64,000 nucleotides of DNA from an uncultured Pseudomonadales bacterium (GCA_958296195.1 OY282455.1:3286001-3350000), one strand, 5' to 3'. Numbered from the stretch's first letter, positions 8,381 to 17,933 are shown. Notes: generated by a model not told the origin, from the sequence alone. Numbers and translations: made by a program.

Positions 8381-9363
8381 GGAAACAATCCCGCTTGCCC
8401 CTCGCCGGACTTTGGTTTCTCGGGCTGACCGGACCCGGAGTTCCGTTCCCAAAACACTCCATCCGCATAGCCTTGTATTCCAGAGTCCTGCGTGGCGGCG
8501 GCAATACGCTTCATCGCCCAACATAGATACTCGGCATTGACGTCTATTCCACACCATCGCCTCGACAGCTTCTGCGCCACGACCGCCGTAGTTCCACTGC
8601 CGAGAAATGGATCGAATACGAAATCTCCCTTCCTCGAACTGGCCAAAATTAGCTTTGCGATCAGCTTCTCCGGCTTTTGGGTTGGATGATCGGTGTTTTC
8701 GGGCATGGACCAAAACGGCACGGTAATGTCAGTCCAGATATTCGATGGATAGGTGAGGCGATAAGCGCCGGCTTTCTCCTCCCACCAGTCCTTTGGCTTT
8801 CCATCGGCCTTGTATGGAGCAAGCACCTTGCGCTTTAGCTTTACCGACTCCACATCGAAATAGTATCGATCCGCATTTGTGCAGAACCAGACGTCTTCAG
8901 TGTTGTTCTTCCAGTTGGATTTTGCGCCCCTACCCTTCTCGCGCTCCCAAGTAATTCGATTGCGCACATGAAACTTCGACTCCAAAATCGGCTGAATCAG
9001 GGCGGATGTCCTCCAGTCTGAACACACATAGACAGTAGCATGTGGCTTTAACGTGGGAACAAGCAGACTAACAACCTTTTGAAACCATAGCCGATACTCT
9101 TCCTTGCCCTTTTCCTTAAAAACCTCTCCATTGAAGTTTTTGGATAGGTTGTAGGGAGGATCCAAAATCAGCAGATCGACGAACGCCGATGGGAGGTGCT
9201 GCACAACTTCAAAGACATCCCCTGCAATGAGTCGATCTGCAATTTCCCTCTCACCTACCGGCCTGCAAAGTCGCGTGAGGTGATGAGACAGCTGCAGGAG
9301 CTCTTCGTCAGTGCAGGATAGCGTGCGGTTTCTCGGGGCGCGTCTGTGCATCAGCGGAGGCAT
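8377..9363 (-). CDS. Site-specific DNA methyltransferase, beta class (N4/N6)
   Basis: About 328 residues. Motif IV LLILDPPYNLSKNF comes early (near 70) and motif I VFDPFLGSGTTAVVA comes late (near 265), with TQKPEKLI before it. That order defines beta-class amino-methyltransferases, which use SAM to methylate adenine N6 or cytosine N4. The target-recognition region lies between them (about 130-220). ATG 9363 is chosen over a TTG at 9378, and ATG 9351 is also possible. The gene is followed by, and translationally coupled to, the endonuclease. It starts only about 20 nt after the crotonase stop, so transcripts may read through. Confidence 0.9.
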   Translation of the reverse strand: MPPLMHRRAPRNRTLSCTDEELLQLSHHLTRLCRPVGEREIADRLIAGDVFEVVQHLPSAFVDLLILDPPYNLSKNFNGEVFKEKGKEEYRLWFQKVVSLLVPTLKPHATVYVCSDWRTSALIQPILESKFHVRNRITWEREKGRGAKSNWKNNTEDVWFCTNADRYYFDVESVKLKRKVLAPYKADGKPKDWWEEKAGAYRLTYPSNIWTDITVPFWSMPENTDHPTQKPEKLIAKLILASSRKGDFVFDPFLGSGTTAVVAQKLSRRWCGIDVNAEYLCWAMKRIAAATQDSGIQGYADGVFWERNSGSGQPEKPKSGEGQAGLFP

Positions 9364-9384
9364 CGTTGAGCGTATCAAGTCCTT

Positions 9385-10257
9385 TCATGCAGGGGGTTCC
9401 GCCTTGTGCTCCCCCGCTGACGGGTTCCCGCCTTTGGAGGTTGTGCGGTAGTCTCCGTAGGCGGCGTCGCGCTTGCTTAGGGCTTGGGTTAGGCCCTCGC
9501 GCATGTCGGCCAGGTGGGCTTGGGTGGATCGGGTGAAGGTGGCGAGCTGCTGCATCTCGGTGCCGGCGCGGATGCCGGCGCGGATGCCCATGGCGTCCAT
9601 CTGCCGATGCACGGCCCGTTTGTTGATCTGCTGCAGGTCGGAAGGCGTCATGGCCACCCTTGCGGCGATGTCCAACACCTGCTGCTCCAGTTCGGCGGCG
9701 GGGAAGGCGCGGTTGGCGAAGCCGCAGGCCGCCGCCTCCGCGCCGGACATGTGGTCGCCGGTCAGCATCAGTTCCATGGCGCGGCGCAGGCCGACGATCC
9801 ACGGGTAGAACTGATTGTCCGGCGGGCTGATGGCGCGCACCACCGGATAGCCGATTTTGGCGTCCTCCGCGACATAAACCAGGTCGCAAGCGGTGGCCAG
9901 TTCGGTGCCCCCGGCCAAGCAATAGCCATGCACTTGGGCGATGACCGGCTTAGCCAAGTCCCAAATCCTAAAGAAGCCCTCCACCACATGGCGCGGCCAG
10001 TTGCCAAGGCCGCCGGCGGTGTAGAAGGGCTGTTCCTTGGCGACGTTGGACTTGAGGTCATAACCGGCCGAAAAGCAGCTTCCGGCGCCGCGCACGATCA
10101 TCACCCGCACGGTTTCGTCCTGGTCCGCCGCCTCCAAAGCGCTGAACAATTCGCTGCGCAACTCGTTGGAAAGCGGATTGCGCTTGTCGGGGCGGTTCAG
10201 GGTGATGCGCCGCAGCCGCGGGCGCGGCTCGTCAACGATGATTTTTTGGTAGTCCAT
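9385..10257 (-). CDS. Enoyl-CoA hydratase/isomerase (crotonase) family protein
   Basis: About 290 residues with the crotonase fold. ITLNRPDKRNPLS opens the domain. The oxyanion-hole segment SCFSAGYDLK is near residue 60, and the second oxyanion peptide HGYCLAGGTELATACD is near 110. These stabilise an acyl-CoA enolate. The acidic residues of true hydratases are not obvious, so hydration, isomerisation or hydrolysis cannot be distinguished. ATG 10257 is preceded by GGGAG and is preferred over ATG 10269, which lacks a ribosome-binding site. It lies downstream of the LLM oxidoreductase gene on the same strand and close to CoA-transferase functions, consistent with degradation of an unusual acid. 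Confidence 0.88.
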   Translation of the reverse strand: MDYQKIIVDEPRPRLRRITLNRPDKRNPLSNELRSELFSALEAADQDETVRVMIVRGAGSCFSAGYDLKSNVAKEQPFYTAGGLGNWPRHVVEGFFRIWDLAKPVIAQVHGYCLAGGTELATACDLVYVAEDAKIGYPVVRAISPPDNQFYPWIVGLRRAMELMLTGDHMSGAEAAACGFANRAFPAAELEQQVLDIAARVAMTPSDLQQINKRAVHRQMDAMGIRAGIRAGTEMQQLATFTRSTQAHLADMREGLTQALSKRDAAYGDYRTTSKGGNPSAGEHKAEPPA

Positions 10258-10362
10258 AGATGCTCCCATGTGTGCCTAAGTAGGGCCGGTGGCGGCTATC
10301 CGGGTTGTTTTTGCCGAGAGCTGCCGTGGGTCGGCAGCTTTGTGGAGCGCCGCATGCGCCCG

Positions 10363-11370
10363 TTACCCCGGCCGGAACTGAAAACGGGCGGCGGTGAAGG
10401 CGTCATAGGTACGCTGCACCATTTCGGGAGACAGGCCGAGGGGGGCGACGATGTGGGTATGCACGCCGCCATCGGCTTTCGCCTGAATGCGCTCCCGTAT
10501 TTCGTCCTCGTCGCCGATGACGGCGATTTCGTCAATGAGCTCGTCACTTAAGGCGCCAGTGGTTTTGGCGCGGTCCTTGGCGGCCCAGCCCTCGGCGATG
10601 GCATCCGCCACCCCTCCGTACCCGGCCCAAGCTAGATAGCGGTTGTACACCGGGGTGGCGTAGTAGGGTGCGAAGGCGGCCCGAAACAGGTCGCGGGCGG
10701 CCGGCTTGTCGTCCGTGGCCAGCACCATGGCGCGGTTGACGACCTCCACTTCGCGCCAGTCCTTGCCGGCCCGCGCAGCGCCGATGCGCACATGCTCCAT
10801 CATCCTCGGCAAGGCGCTTTGCGGCCAGAGGTTGAAGATCACGCCGTCGCCAACCGCCGCCGCCATCTCGATCATCTTGGGCCGCAGGGCGGCGATGTAG
10901 ATGGGAGGCGGGTTCTCCAGCGGGGCTTGGCGGTAGCCGCGGCTGCTTAGGGTGACGCCGGAGAAATTGGACTTCTCCCCGGCGAGCATGGAGCGCACCA
11001 GTTGGGCGGTCTCCTTGACGCGGGTGACCGGCTTGTCCAACGGAATGCCGTTCCAAGCGCCCATGATGGTTTGGCTGGAGGAGCCGATCCCCATGACGAA
11101 GCGGCCCGGCAGCAACTGCCCCAAGACGTTGACGCTGGCGGCGATGACCGCCGGCGTGCGCGTATAGACTGGGGTGACGGCCACGCCGATGCGGATGGAC
11201 TGCGTGTGCTGGGCCACCGCCGCCGCCTGGGTGAGCGTGTCCGGCGCCCCGGAGTCGCTGAACCAAGCATCGGGATAGCCGTTGTCCTCCGCCCAGCGCA
11301 GCCGTTCGATGGTTTGCCGAATGTCCGGCCCGGCCGGCAAAGTGACCGCCATCCGCTTGGGTAGTGCCAT
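10363..11370 (-). CDS. LLM-class (luciferase-like) flavin/F420-dependent oxidoreductase
   Basis: 335 residues of the bacterial luciferase-like TIM-barrel family. Visible family traits are WAEDNGYPDAWFSDS near the N-terminus, the IRIGVAVTPVYTRTPAVIA stretch, LPGRFVMGIGSSS, and the C-terminal EIAVIGDEDEIRERI with a GVHTHIVAP strand. Many members of this sub-type use cofactor F420, others FMN, and the sequence does not settle which. AGGAGGAATCGATG gives a strong ribosome-binding site for the chosen start. It is upstream of the crotonase gene on the same strand. A role in oxidation of a secondary alcohol or alkyl substrate is inference. Confidence 0.87.
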   Translation of the reverse strand: MALPKRMAVTLPAGPDIRQTIERLRWAEDNGYPDAWFSDSGAPDTLTQAAAVAQHTQSIRIGVAVTPVYTRTPAVIAASVNVLGQLLPGRFVMGIGSSSQTIMGAWNGIPLDKPVTRVKETAQLVRSMLAGEKSNFSGVTLSSRGYRQAPLENPPPIYIAALRPKMIEMAAAVGDGVIFNLWPQSALPRMMEHVRIGAARAGKDWREVEVVNRAMVLATDDKPAARDLFRAAFAPYYATPVYNRYLAWAGYGGVADAIAEGWAAKDRAKTTGALSDELIDEIAVIGDEDEIRERIQAKADGGVHTHIVAPLGLSPEMVQRTYDAFTAARFQFRPG

Positions 11371-11578
11371 TCGATTCCTCCTATGCGTCCCGCCGCCGCA
11401 ATACTACCCCATAAGCTGCGAGCGGCGTTTACGCCGCTCCATTCCCACAATCCAGGCGCAAGCCGTGCCGTCCATCCTTGGCGCCAGCTTGGGCCTCGCG
11501 CCCTGATTGGGGCCGCCATAGGCGCAGCAGGGCCAACCCAGATGGAGCTAATAGATCCTAGTTGGACTGGTCGGCCAA

Positions 11579-12634
11579 TCAGTTGAATTCCGTGCCCCCC
11601 TTGCGCGTCAGGTAGTCTCCAGAGACGCTTTTTAGGATCACCCGGCCGAATTCCGAGGAGTCCCGCTCAACGACGGGGCGCACTACCACCCCTTCGCGCA
11701 GATGACCGCCGCCGAGGGCGGTGGCGCCGTCCGTGCAGTCGTTCAGCATGGCTTCGCTGAACGGGCCTCTATGGAGAACCGGCACCAAGGGGAACAGGTC
11801 GGCCAAGTGCTGCTCCAACTCATCCTGGGACAGGTAGCGACCTTGGTCAGGTTGACCGATGTGGGCGTCGAAGACGGCAAATGCCGGGTTGGGTTCGCCA
11901 TAGTGCAGGTCCTGCACGCCGCGCCCATAGACTTCGCCTAGGATGTAGAAAGGTTCGCCCCCGCTGGCCAAGCGAGCGCGGGCTTGCTCGAAGGCGGCCT
12001 CCTGCGCTCGCCAAGTGCGGACGTAGAGGTTGTTTTGGTTGGCGTCGTTCAGCTTCAGGCGCAGGCCCTTGTCGGACATGCCCTTGGAGGTGACGATGGG
12101 GCCGGGCCCCGGGTGCCAGCCCAAGCAGCACCAAGTGCCGTGCAGCTTCTCCGTGACCACCACGGGCTCCCCCTCCTGAAACTCGTGCGGGTACTTCTTG
12201 AAGTTCTCGATGTCGTAGTGGAGGGTTGCGCCATGAGCCGGAGCCACCTCCCCCTGCATGGCGATGGGGATCGGGGGTTCGTACTTCACCAACTCCAGCA
12301 AGGCGGTCACCTCATCCCCCTCCACCACCGGCTGATCGCGGATCCGTCCGTCGCGCACCGGATAGACCAGCCCTTGGGAGAGCACGCCGCGCAGCCGCAC
12401 CGCCTTGACGCGGTTGCGCTTCTTGCCGGCCAGGCGGCCCTCCAAGCCCAGATCGGCGATTAGCCAATCCGGGCAGACGGCGCCCTCGGGGATGTAGGCG
12501 GCCAAGTCCTCATCCACATAGGAACCCTTGGCGATGACGCTGCGAAAGCCGCCCACCACCGCCAACTCCAATCGATCCGCGTTCGGGTGCGGCGCCACCC
12601 GCAAGGCGTAGATTCGGGATTCAAAGGAAGCCAT
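11579..12634 (-). CDS. RNA ligase, Rnl5 / DRB0094 family
   Basis: 351 residues, close to the length of Deinococcus DraRnl. An N-terminal OB-like domain (about 1-120) precedes the nucleotidyltransferase domain. The adenylated lysine is Lys163 in TEKLHGTW (motif I, KxHG), with FYILGEVYG (motif III), EGVVVRPV (motif IV) and VILKSVSGDYL (motif V) following in order. Such ligases seal 3'-OH/5'-PO4 RNA ends using ATP, and DraRnl seals nicks in RNA duplexes. ATG 12634 is chosen because the longer frame upstream has no family similarity. No kinase or phosphatase end-healing gene is adjacent. It sits alone between long intergenic stretches. Confidence 0.85.
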   Translation of the reverse strand: MASFESRIYALRVAPHPNADRLELAVVGGFRSVIAKGSYVDEDLAAYIPEGAVCPDWLIADLGLEGRLAGKKRNRVKAVRLRGVLSQGLVYPVRDGRIRDQPVVEGDEVTALLELVKYEPPIPIAMQGEVAPAHGATLHYDIENFKKYPHEFQEGEPVVVTEKLHGTWCCLGWHPGPGPIVTSKGMSDKGLRLKLNDANQNNLYVRTWRAQEAAFEQARARLASGGEPFYILGEVYGRGVQDLHYGEPNPAFAVFDAHIGQPDQGRYLSQDELEQHLADLFPLVPVLHRGPFSEAMLNDCTDGATALGGGHLREGVVVRPVVERDSSEFGRVILKSVSGDYLTRKGGTEFN

Positions 12635-13021
12635 GACTGCTCCAAGATCAGTTGCGATGCGCCCATTATCCGGCATCATGCAAGCGAGGAGGCGCCGATG
12701 CGCCAAAGTCGCACGACAAGAACAGCGCTGTCGCACAAGCAACATCAAAGCGCCGTAAGGCCACTGCGAAGCGCACGGACGAATTAGGTAGGTCAAGGGG
12801 CGAGGAATCTTGGGAGTGTAGCAGTTTAACTTTTGCGGCGGTGGATCAATTTGACGAAAGCGGCAGCCGAGGCTTGCGGCGCCACAAGAAACGCCTTCGA
12901 TCCTTCGGCGGGTTGCGGACCGCAAACAGTGCAGCCGCCTAAAGAGAAGCGGCGATGACCGCTGGCGGGTGCGGCCCGCAGTGACTTCCCAGGCGAGCCG
13001 CAGAAAGGCTTGGCAACAAGA
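12635..13021. other. Intergenic stretch without a recognisable gene
   Basis: About 390 bases between the RNA ligase start and the AraC stop. A 29-codon basic ORF preceded by GAGGAGG begins at 12698, but it has no recognisable similarity and no supporting context, so it is not called. No tRNA fold, convincing terminator or repeat was seen by eye. Confidence 0.4.
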
Positions 13022-14014
13022 CTACTGGCAGCGCTTTTGCGTTGGCTGACCTGGCTCCGCGGCGCTGTTGAACTTGCGGCGATATCGTCCAGGGGACAAT
13101 CCGTAGCGCCGCTTGAAGTCTCGGCAAAAGTGGGAAATGTCGCTGAATCCCGCGTCGAACGCCACTTGGCTAAGCGCCACCGGCATGCTTTCCGAATCGA
13201 CGAGGGTGGCCGCGCAACGCTCTAAACGCATGCCCTTTATCCATTGGCCGGCCGAGATTCCCTCAGCGCGAAACAACCGATTGATTTGCCTTGCGGAGAC
13301 GCCGACCCGATCACTGATCATCTTGAGGCTCAAGTCGTCCCGATGCAGGTTGTCCAAAATGAATTGCTTTGCTAGCGCCAAGGTGTAGCCCTTGGTGGGC
13401 CGGAGCTGCCGTGGGCAGTTGGCAAGCTCCTGTGCAATAGCGTGAACGATCAGGTCGGCGATGCTCTCCGCATAGACGTATGTGGTGCGGGGCGGAAGAC
13501 CTGGGATGCGACGCGCAGTGGCGGTCAGCAGCCTGCCGACCAGTTCGCCGCCAAAGGTTCCGGCTCGCACCGGCTTCCCAACGACATCCGCAAGACTGTT
13601 TGACAAACTGCGCAGAGCGCTGCGCGGCAACCGCAGCGTGACGTGCTCAAAGCCGTCGCCAAGGGTCATTTCGTAGGGCAGCCGCGGCTCATAAAGAACG
13701 AAATCGCCCTCGCGCAAGATGGAGTCCTGCATGTTTTGGCTGTATTCCGCGCTGCCGCCCATTTGAAAAATCACCAGAAAGTAGTCATTGCGTACACGAT
13801 TGATCCGATCTCTCGCTCGGCCCACCCAATGCGGATCAGCGGCAAGCGTCGACAGGCTCATGCGGCCAAACGCATAGGTGTGGATAACGCCTTGGAAGTC
13901 GGCTTGGCGGTCCACCCGGCAGTCGATGTCGGCTACATGGTTGCAGACAAATCGCCGCCAAAACTCCACGCGCTGACTTCTGCGAACGGCGTCGGTGGTG
14001 AATGAAGCAATCAC
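13022..14014 (-). CDS. AraC-family transcriptional regulator
   Basis: 330 residues. The N-terminal part (about 1-190) has the AraC_binding_2 look (FWRRFVCNHVADID near 20, EGDFVLYEPRLPYEM near 105). The C-terminal 100 residues are a double helix-turn-helix, with SLKMISDRVGVSARQINRLFR as the first HTH and the conserved FDAGFSDISHFCRDFKRRYGLSP as the second. This architecture belongs to effector-responsive activators. It is transcribed away from the TonB receptor-amidase-VOC-FAH run, and the shared 215-bp intergenic region suggests that it controls that run. The inducer is unknown. Confidence 0.92.
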   Translation of the reverse strand: MIASFTTDAVRRSQRVEFWRRFVCNHVADIDCRVDRQADFQGVIHTYAFGRMSLSTLAADPHWVGRARDRINRVRNDYFLVIFQMGGSAEYSQNMQDSILREGDFVLYEPRLPYEMTLGDGFEHVTLRLPRSALRSLSNSLADVVGKPVRAGTFGGELVGRLLTATARRIPGLPPRTTYVYAESIADLIVHAIAQELANCPRQLRPTKGYTLALAKQFILDNLHRDDLSLKMISDRVGVSARQINRLFRAEGISAGQWIKGMRLERCAATLVDSESMPVALSQVAFDAGFSDISHFCRDFKRRYGLSPGRYRRKFNSAAEPGQPTQKRCQ

Positions 14015-14229
14015 TGCGGCTGGACCTTTCGGTGGGGGGCGGTCCCCTTGAACTTGGGCCTGTCAACGCCGCCTAGGCAGATCCCAAAAGGCGCAGCCAT
14101 GCCGATATGGGCATGTAAATGTCCCTTTTTGCCAAAAGAGGCGTCCAAATTCGCCAAGACGAACTGGGCGAACCTCATTGAGAATTCGCATTATGGGCCA
14201 GTTGGCTCGGTCGGACAAGGAGAGACCCC
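14015..14229. promoter_or_regulatory. Divergent promoter region between AraC regulator and TonB receptor
   Basis: 215 bases between two divergent starts. A good ribosome-binding site AAGGAGA at 14217-14223 lies 6 bases before the receptor ATG. The stretch 14105-14200 is more AT-rich than its surroundings and probably contains the operator and promoter. I could not define -35/-10 boxes or a direct-repeat AraC site with confidence. Confidence 0.5.
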
Positions 14230-16530
14230 ATGACGATGCAACCCATCGAATCATCAGCCGGCGCAACCGTCAAGGCCGGCGCCGCCCTGTGCCTATTGCT
14301 GGCGGCCTTGCCGGCGCACCGCGTTCAGGCCCAACAGGGCGATGGCCTTTCCGCACCCGTTCTTGAGGAAATTGTGGTGACGGCGCGCCGTCGCACGGAG
14401 AATCTCCAGGACGTGCCCTTGGCAGTAACGGCCTTGCAAGGCGAGGAGCTTGAACGCCGCGACATCGGCGACATAGCAGTGCTCAGCGACATGACGCCCA
14501 ACGTCACCCTAAAGCCTACCGCAAGCCTTAGCGGCGCCTCGAACGCCTCAGCGTTCTTCATTCGCGGAATCGGCCAAACCGATTTTGCGGTGACGACAGA
14601 TCCAGGCGTGGGCACCTATCTGGACGGCGTCTACATCGCACGCTCGGTCGGCGGCGTGCTCGATACCTTGGACGTCGAAAGCGTGGAGGTGCTGCGTGGC
14701 CCCCAAGGCACCCTGTTCGGCCGCAACACCATTGGCGGCGCCATAAACGTCAGGAGCCGGCGCCCAGGCAGCGAGCTGGCCGGCGATGTCGTCGCCACCT
14801 TCGGCAGCCGCGACCGGCGCCAGTTCGCCGGGGCCTTGGACCTACCGTTGAGCGATGCTCTATTGACGCGGGTTTCCTTCCTGTCAAAGGATCAGGACGG
14901 CTATGTGCAGCGTCTGGTCGCGTTCGACAATGGCGGCAATCTCGTCCCGACGGGAAACAAATCCAACGCCGGAACCCTAAGCGACACGCAGGGCGACAAG
15001 AATTCAACGACGATTCGCGCTGCGCTTGATTGGAACCCGTCAGATGCGGTTAACCTCTACCTGAGTTTCGACCGCACACGAGTGCGGGAGGACTCCGCTG
15101 CTTCAACCGCCGCGATCAGCAGCATTGGCGTGGTGCCGGTCAGCCCCCTGCCGCCCATCGACATTCCCGGCCTTGGGCTTGTGTCCCCAGGGGATCCCCG
15201 TCTGATCACCGAGGATCCAGACTCCACATACGCAACCGGACCCAACGGCACCATTCTGGACATCGACGGTGTTGCGCTGATAGGGACCTGGATGATCGGG
15301 AACGTCGAGATTCAATCGATCACCGCAAACCGCAAGACCGAGGGCGCTTTCAACCGCGACGGCGACGGAACCCCCTTTGCAATCGGGGAGCAGACCCGCA
15401 CGATCGACTACGAGCAGTTTTCCCAGGAGCTCAAGCTCACCGGAACAAGCAGCGACGCGCGGCTGAACTGGACCGCCGGCCTGTACTATCTTGATGAAGA
15501 GGCCACAGATCTGGTGTTCGTGTCGCTCGGCAATCTCTTTGGCCCACCGCCAAGCATTGACATTGACAATTTCGTCAACAACAAGTCCATCGCGGTCTAT
15601 GCTCAGGCCAGCTACGACCTAACCGAGAGATTCAGCGCGACAGCCGGCGCGCGTTGGACCAGTGACGACAAGAAGTATCGCACCTCGCAGGTCATTCCCG
15701 TCATTCCTCTGACGGTGGTGGACGCCGGCAACAGCAAGACCTTCGACGCGATCACCGGGCGGCTCAGTCTCGAGTTCGCTGTAAGCGACAACCACAGCGT
15801 TTACTTGTCCGGCGCCCGGGGCTTCAAGAGCGGCGGCTTCACGCCGCGCTATGTGGCGCCTGTGGCCGCGCCGCTGCCGTTTGCCGAGGAAACCGTGGAC
15901 ACCTACGAGATCGGCAGCAAATGGCAATCGGACGACAGGCGCTTGCGCATCAATGCCGCCGCCTTCCGGTCGCAGTACGACGACATTCAGTTGGTGCTGT
16001 TCGACACCTTCGGCGCACCCATCAATCAAAATGGCGGCGACGCGACCATCTCCGGCTTGGAGCTTGAAGTTGATTTAGTTCTCTCGGACTTCCTCCGCCT
16101 ATCAGGATCGGTGGGATGGCTCGATGCGGAGTTCGACAACGTCCTGCCGCCCACTGCCCTGCCGTTCCAGCCCATTACCGTGGATTCCGCCTTTCCCAAC
16201 GCGCCGGAGCTGCAAAGCATTCTGTCGCCGCAACTGCTGCTGCCCGCCGGGGAGGGTGTCGTTCGCCTGCAGGTTGACTGGATCTACTCCGACGACGTGC
16301 ATCAGACCTTCGAAAACGACCCAGAGCTGTTTCAGGACGCCTACAGCCTAATCGACGCCTCGCTGTCCTATGAAAACGAGCGCAATGGCTGGTCCATCAC
16401 GCTGGGAGCACACAACCTGACCGACAAGCGCATCATCACCAGCGGTGGGATCGGCCGAGCGCCAGGCTTTGGCGACGTCAATTACAACGCGCCGCGAGAG
16501 TGGTACCTGCGTCTGCGCAAGGGCTTTTGA
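14230..16530 (+). CDS. TonB-dependent receptor (complete)
   Basis: 766 residues. A signal peptide (about 1-35, KAGAALCLLLAALPAHRVQA) is followed by the TonB box region EEIVVTARRR, a plug domain (DVPLAVTALQ, FFIRGIGQTDF, VYIARSVGGV, VLRGPQGTLFGRNTIGGAINV) and a beta-barrel ending in YLRLRKGF. It imports a ligand across the outer membrane. Sequence style places it with the many sphingomonad/gammaproteobacterial receptors of unknown substrate rather than classical siderophore receptors. It heads a same-strand run with amidase, VOC and FAH genes (spacing 17, 6 and -4 nt), so its ligand may be the substrate of that pathway. The AraC gene is divergent. Confidence 0.95.
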   Translation: MTMQPIESSAGATVKAGAALCLLLAALPAHRVQAQQGDGLSAPVLEEIVVTARRRTENLQDVPLAVTALQGEELERRDIGDIAVLSDMTPNVTLKPTASLSGASNASAFFIRGIGQTDFAVTTDPGVGTYLDGVYIARSVGGVLDTLDVESVEVLRGPQGTLFGRNTIGGAINVRSRRPGSELAGDVVATFGSRDRRQFAGALDLPLSDALLTRVSFLSKDQDGYVQRLVAFDNGGNLVPTGNKSNAGTLSDTQGDKNSTTIRAALDWNPSDAVNLYLSFDRTRVREDSAASTAAISSIGVVPVSPLPPIDIPGLGLVSPGDPRLITEDPDSTYATGPNGTILDIDGVALIGTWMIGNVEIQSITANRKTEGAFNRDGDGTPFAIGEQTRTIDYEQFSQELKLTGTSSDARLNWTAGLYYLDEEATDLVFVSLGNLFGPPPSIDIDNFVNNKSIAVYAQASYDLTERFSATAGARWTSDDKKYRTSQVIPVIPLTVVDAGNSKTFDAITGRLSLEFAVSDNHSVYLSGARGFKSGGFTPRYVAPVAAPLPFAEETVDTYEIGSKWQSDDRRLRINAAAFRSQYDDIQLVLFDTFGAPINQNGGDATISGLELEVDLVLSDFLRLSGSVGWLDAEFDNVLPPTALPFQPITVDSAFPNAPELQSILSPQLLLPAGEGVVRLQVDWIYSDDVHQTFENDPELFQDAYSLIDASLSYENERNGWSITLGAHNLTDKRIITSGGIGRAPGFGDVNYNAPREWYLRLRKGF

Positions 16531-16547
16531 CCTAGGCGCCCGCCGCC

Positions 16548-17927
16548 ATGAACCGGATGCCATTGCCGGCCCTCGCGCAGGCCATCAGCAGCGCGTCGGA
16601 GCGGGCCAGCTTTGCGGAATCGGTGGCGGACAGGGTGGAGCGGGCCCATTCGCTCAATGCGTTCACCAGCCGCCTGACGAGCGACGAGATCATCAAGGCA
16701 ATCACCGCGCCGGCGGACGGCCCGCTAGCGGGAATTCCCTTTAGCGTCAAGGACAACATTCTGACCAAGGACTTGCCGACGAGTATCGGCACGGACCTTC
16801 TCCGAGAGTTCAAACCCGGTCGGGATGCGCGGCTCGTGGCCGATTTGCGCAGGCTCGGCGGCGTCCTCATCGGCAAGAACAACCTGCCGGAACTGTGCCA
16901 AAGCATGACCAGCAACAACCCAACCTTTGGTCCCGTGCGCAACCCCGTCAATCCCAACTGGATCGCCGGCGGCAGCAGCGGCGGCTGCGCCGCGGCGGTG
17001 GCCGCCGGCTTGGTTCCCTTCGCGCTGGCCAGCGACACTGGCGGGTCGGTCCGAATCCCGGCGGCCTTATGCGGCTGCGTGGGCTTTCGCCCAACAACCG
17101 GGCGCTATTCGACTGACGGTTTCGTGCCGGTGTCGCCAACCTTCGATGCGCCGGGTCTGATCGCACCTAGCAGCGCCGATGTCGAGTGGCTCGATCAGCT
17201 AATCGTCAACCCCGCGCAATCGACATCCGAACCGCCCCTCGACCTAGCCAATCTGCGGGTCGGCGTACCCCGCGAATACTTCTACGATGATCTCGCGCCG
17301 GTTGTGTCAAAGCGGGTGGGTAAAGTCCTTGCAGCGGCGCGTCACGCACGGATGACGCTGGTGTACGCAAACATGAGCGAAGTTGCGAAACTCAACACCC
17401 ATGTTGGCTTTCCGATAGCCTTCTACGAAATGCTGAGAGAGACCGCAATCTTCTTGGCTAAGGAGAAGGTTGGAATATCCTTGGAGCAGCTCATTGATGG
17501 AGTCAAGGGGCGGGTTGAACGCCAAGCGTTGTTGGCTCAGCTGGCGGAGCAAGCGATTGACCGGGCAACCTACGTTAGGGCGCTAACCGTGAATCTCCCG
17601 GAATACGTCGCCAAGATCGATGCGCATCTGGATGCGCATGGCTTGGACGCCATAGCCGTTCCGACAACCGCTCTGCCGGCGGTGGCTCATAGGTCTCCGG
17701 ATCATGACGGAGAACTCACCCACAATGGCAAAACGGCTTCCACTTTCCTAAGCTACGTCCGCAACACCGAGCCGTTCAGCAACTATGGCGGACCTTGCAT
17801 TACGATTCCGATCGGCCAGAAAGGCGGCTGCCCGGTGGGGCTGGAGTTGATCGGCCGGCGCCGCGGCGATGCGGCGTTGCTTGCTTTGGCTACCGCTATG
17901 GAAAGCACTCTGCAACCTCAAGGATAG
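16548..17927 (+). CDS. Amidase-signature family amidohydrolase
   Basis: 459 residues with the complete Ser-cisSer-Lys triad of the amidase signature family: Lys68 in PFSVKDNI, Ser143 in AGGSSGG and Ser167 in DTGGSVRIPA. The spacing between these residues equals that in fatty acid amide hydrolase. It hydrolyses an amide to acid and ammonia or amine. There is no signal peptide, so it is cytoplasmic. It is the second gene of the receptor-headed run, 17 nt after the receptor stop. Family members range from indole-acetamide and malonamide hydrolases to GatA. Absence of gatB/gatC and the catabolic neighbours argue against GatA. Confidence 0.92.
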   Translation: MNRMPLPALAQAISSASERASFAESVADRVERAHSLNAFTSRLTSDEIIKAITAPADGPLAGIPFSVKDNILTKDLPTSIGTDLLREFKPGRDARLVADLRRLGGVLIGKNNLPELCQSMTSNNPTFGPVRNPVNPNWIAGGSSGGCAAAVAAGLVPFALASDTGGSVRIPAALCGCVGFRPTTGRYSTDGFVPVSPTFDAPGLIAPSSADVEWLDQLIVNPAQSTSEPPLDLANLRVGVPREYFYDDLAPVVSKRVGKVLAAARHARMTLVYANMSEVAKLNTHVGFPIAFYEMLRETAIFLAKEKVGISLEQLIDGVKGRVERQALLAQLAEQAIDRATYVRALTVNLPEYVAKIDAHLDAHGLDAIAVPTTALPAVAHRSPDHDGELTHNGKTASTFLSYVRNTEPFSNYGGPCITIPIGQKGGCPVGLELIGRRRGDAALLALATAMESTLQPQG

Positions 17928-17933
17928 GACGCT

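Noticed and set aside
12698-12787. A 29-codon basic ORF behind GAGGAGG in the gap upstream of the RNA ligase gene.
   Set aside because: No similarity, no conserved context, and such matches occur by chance in GC-rich DNA.
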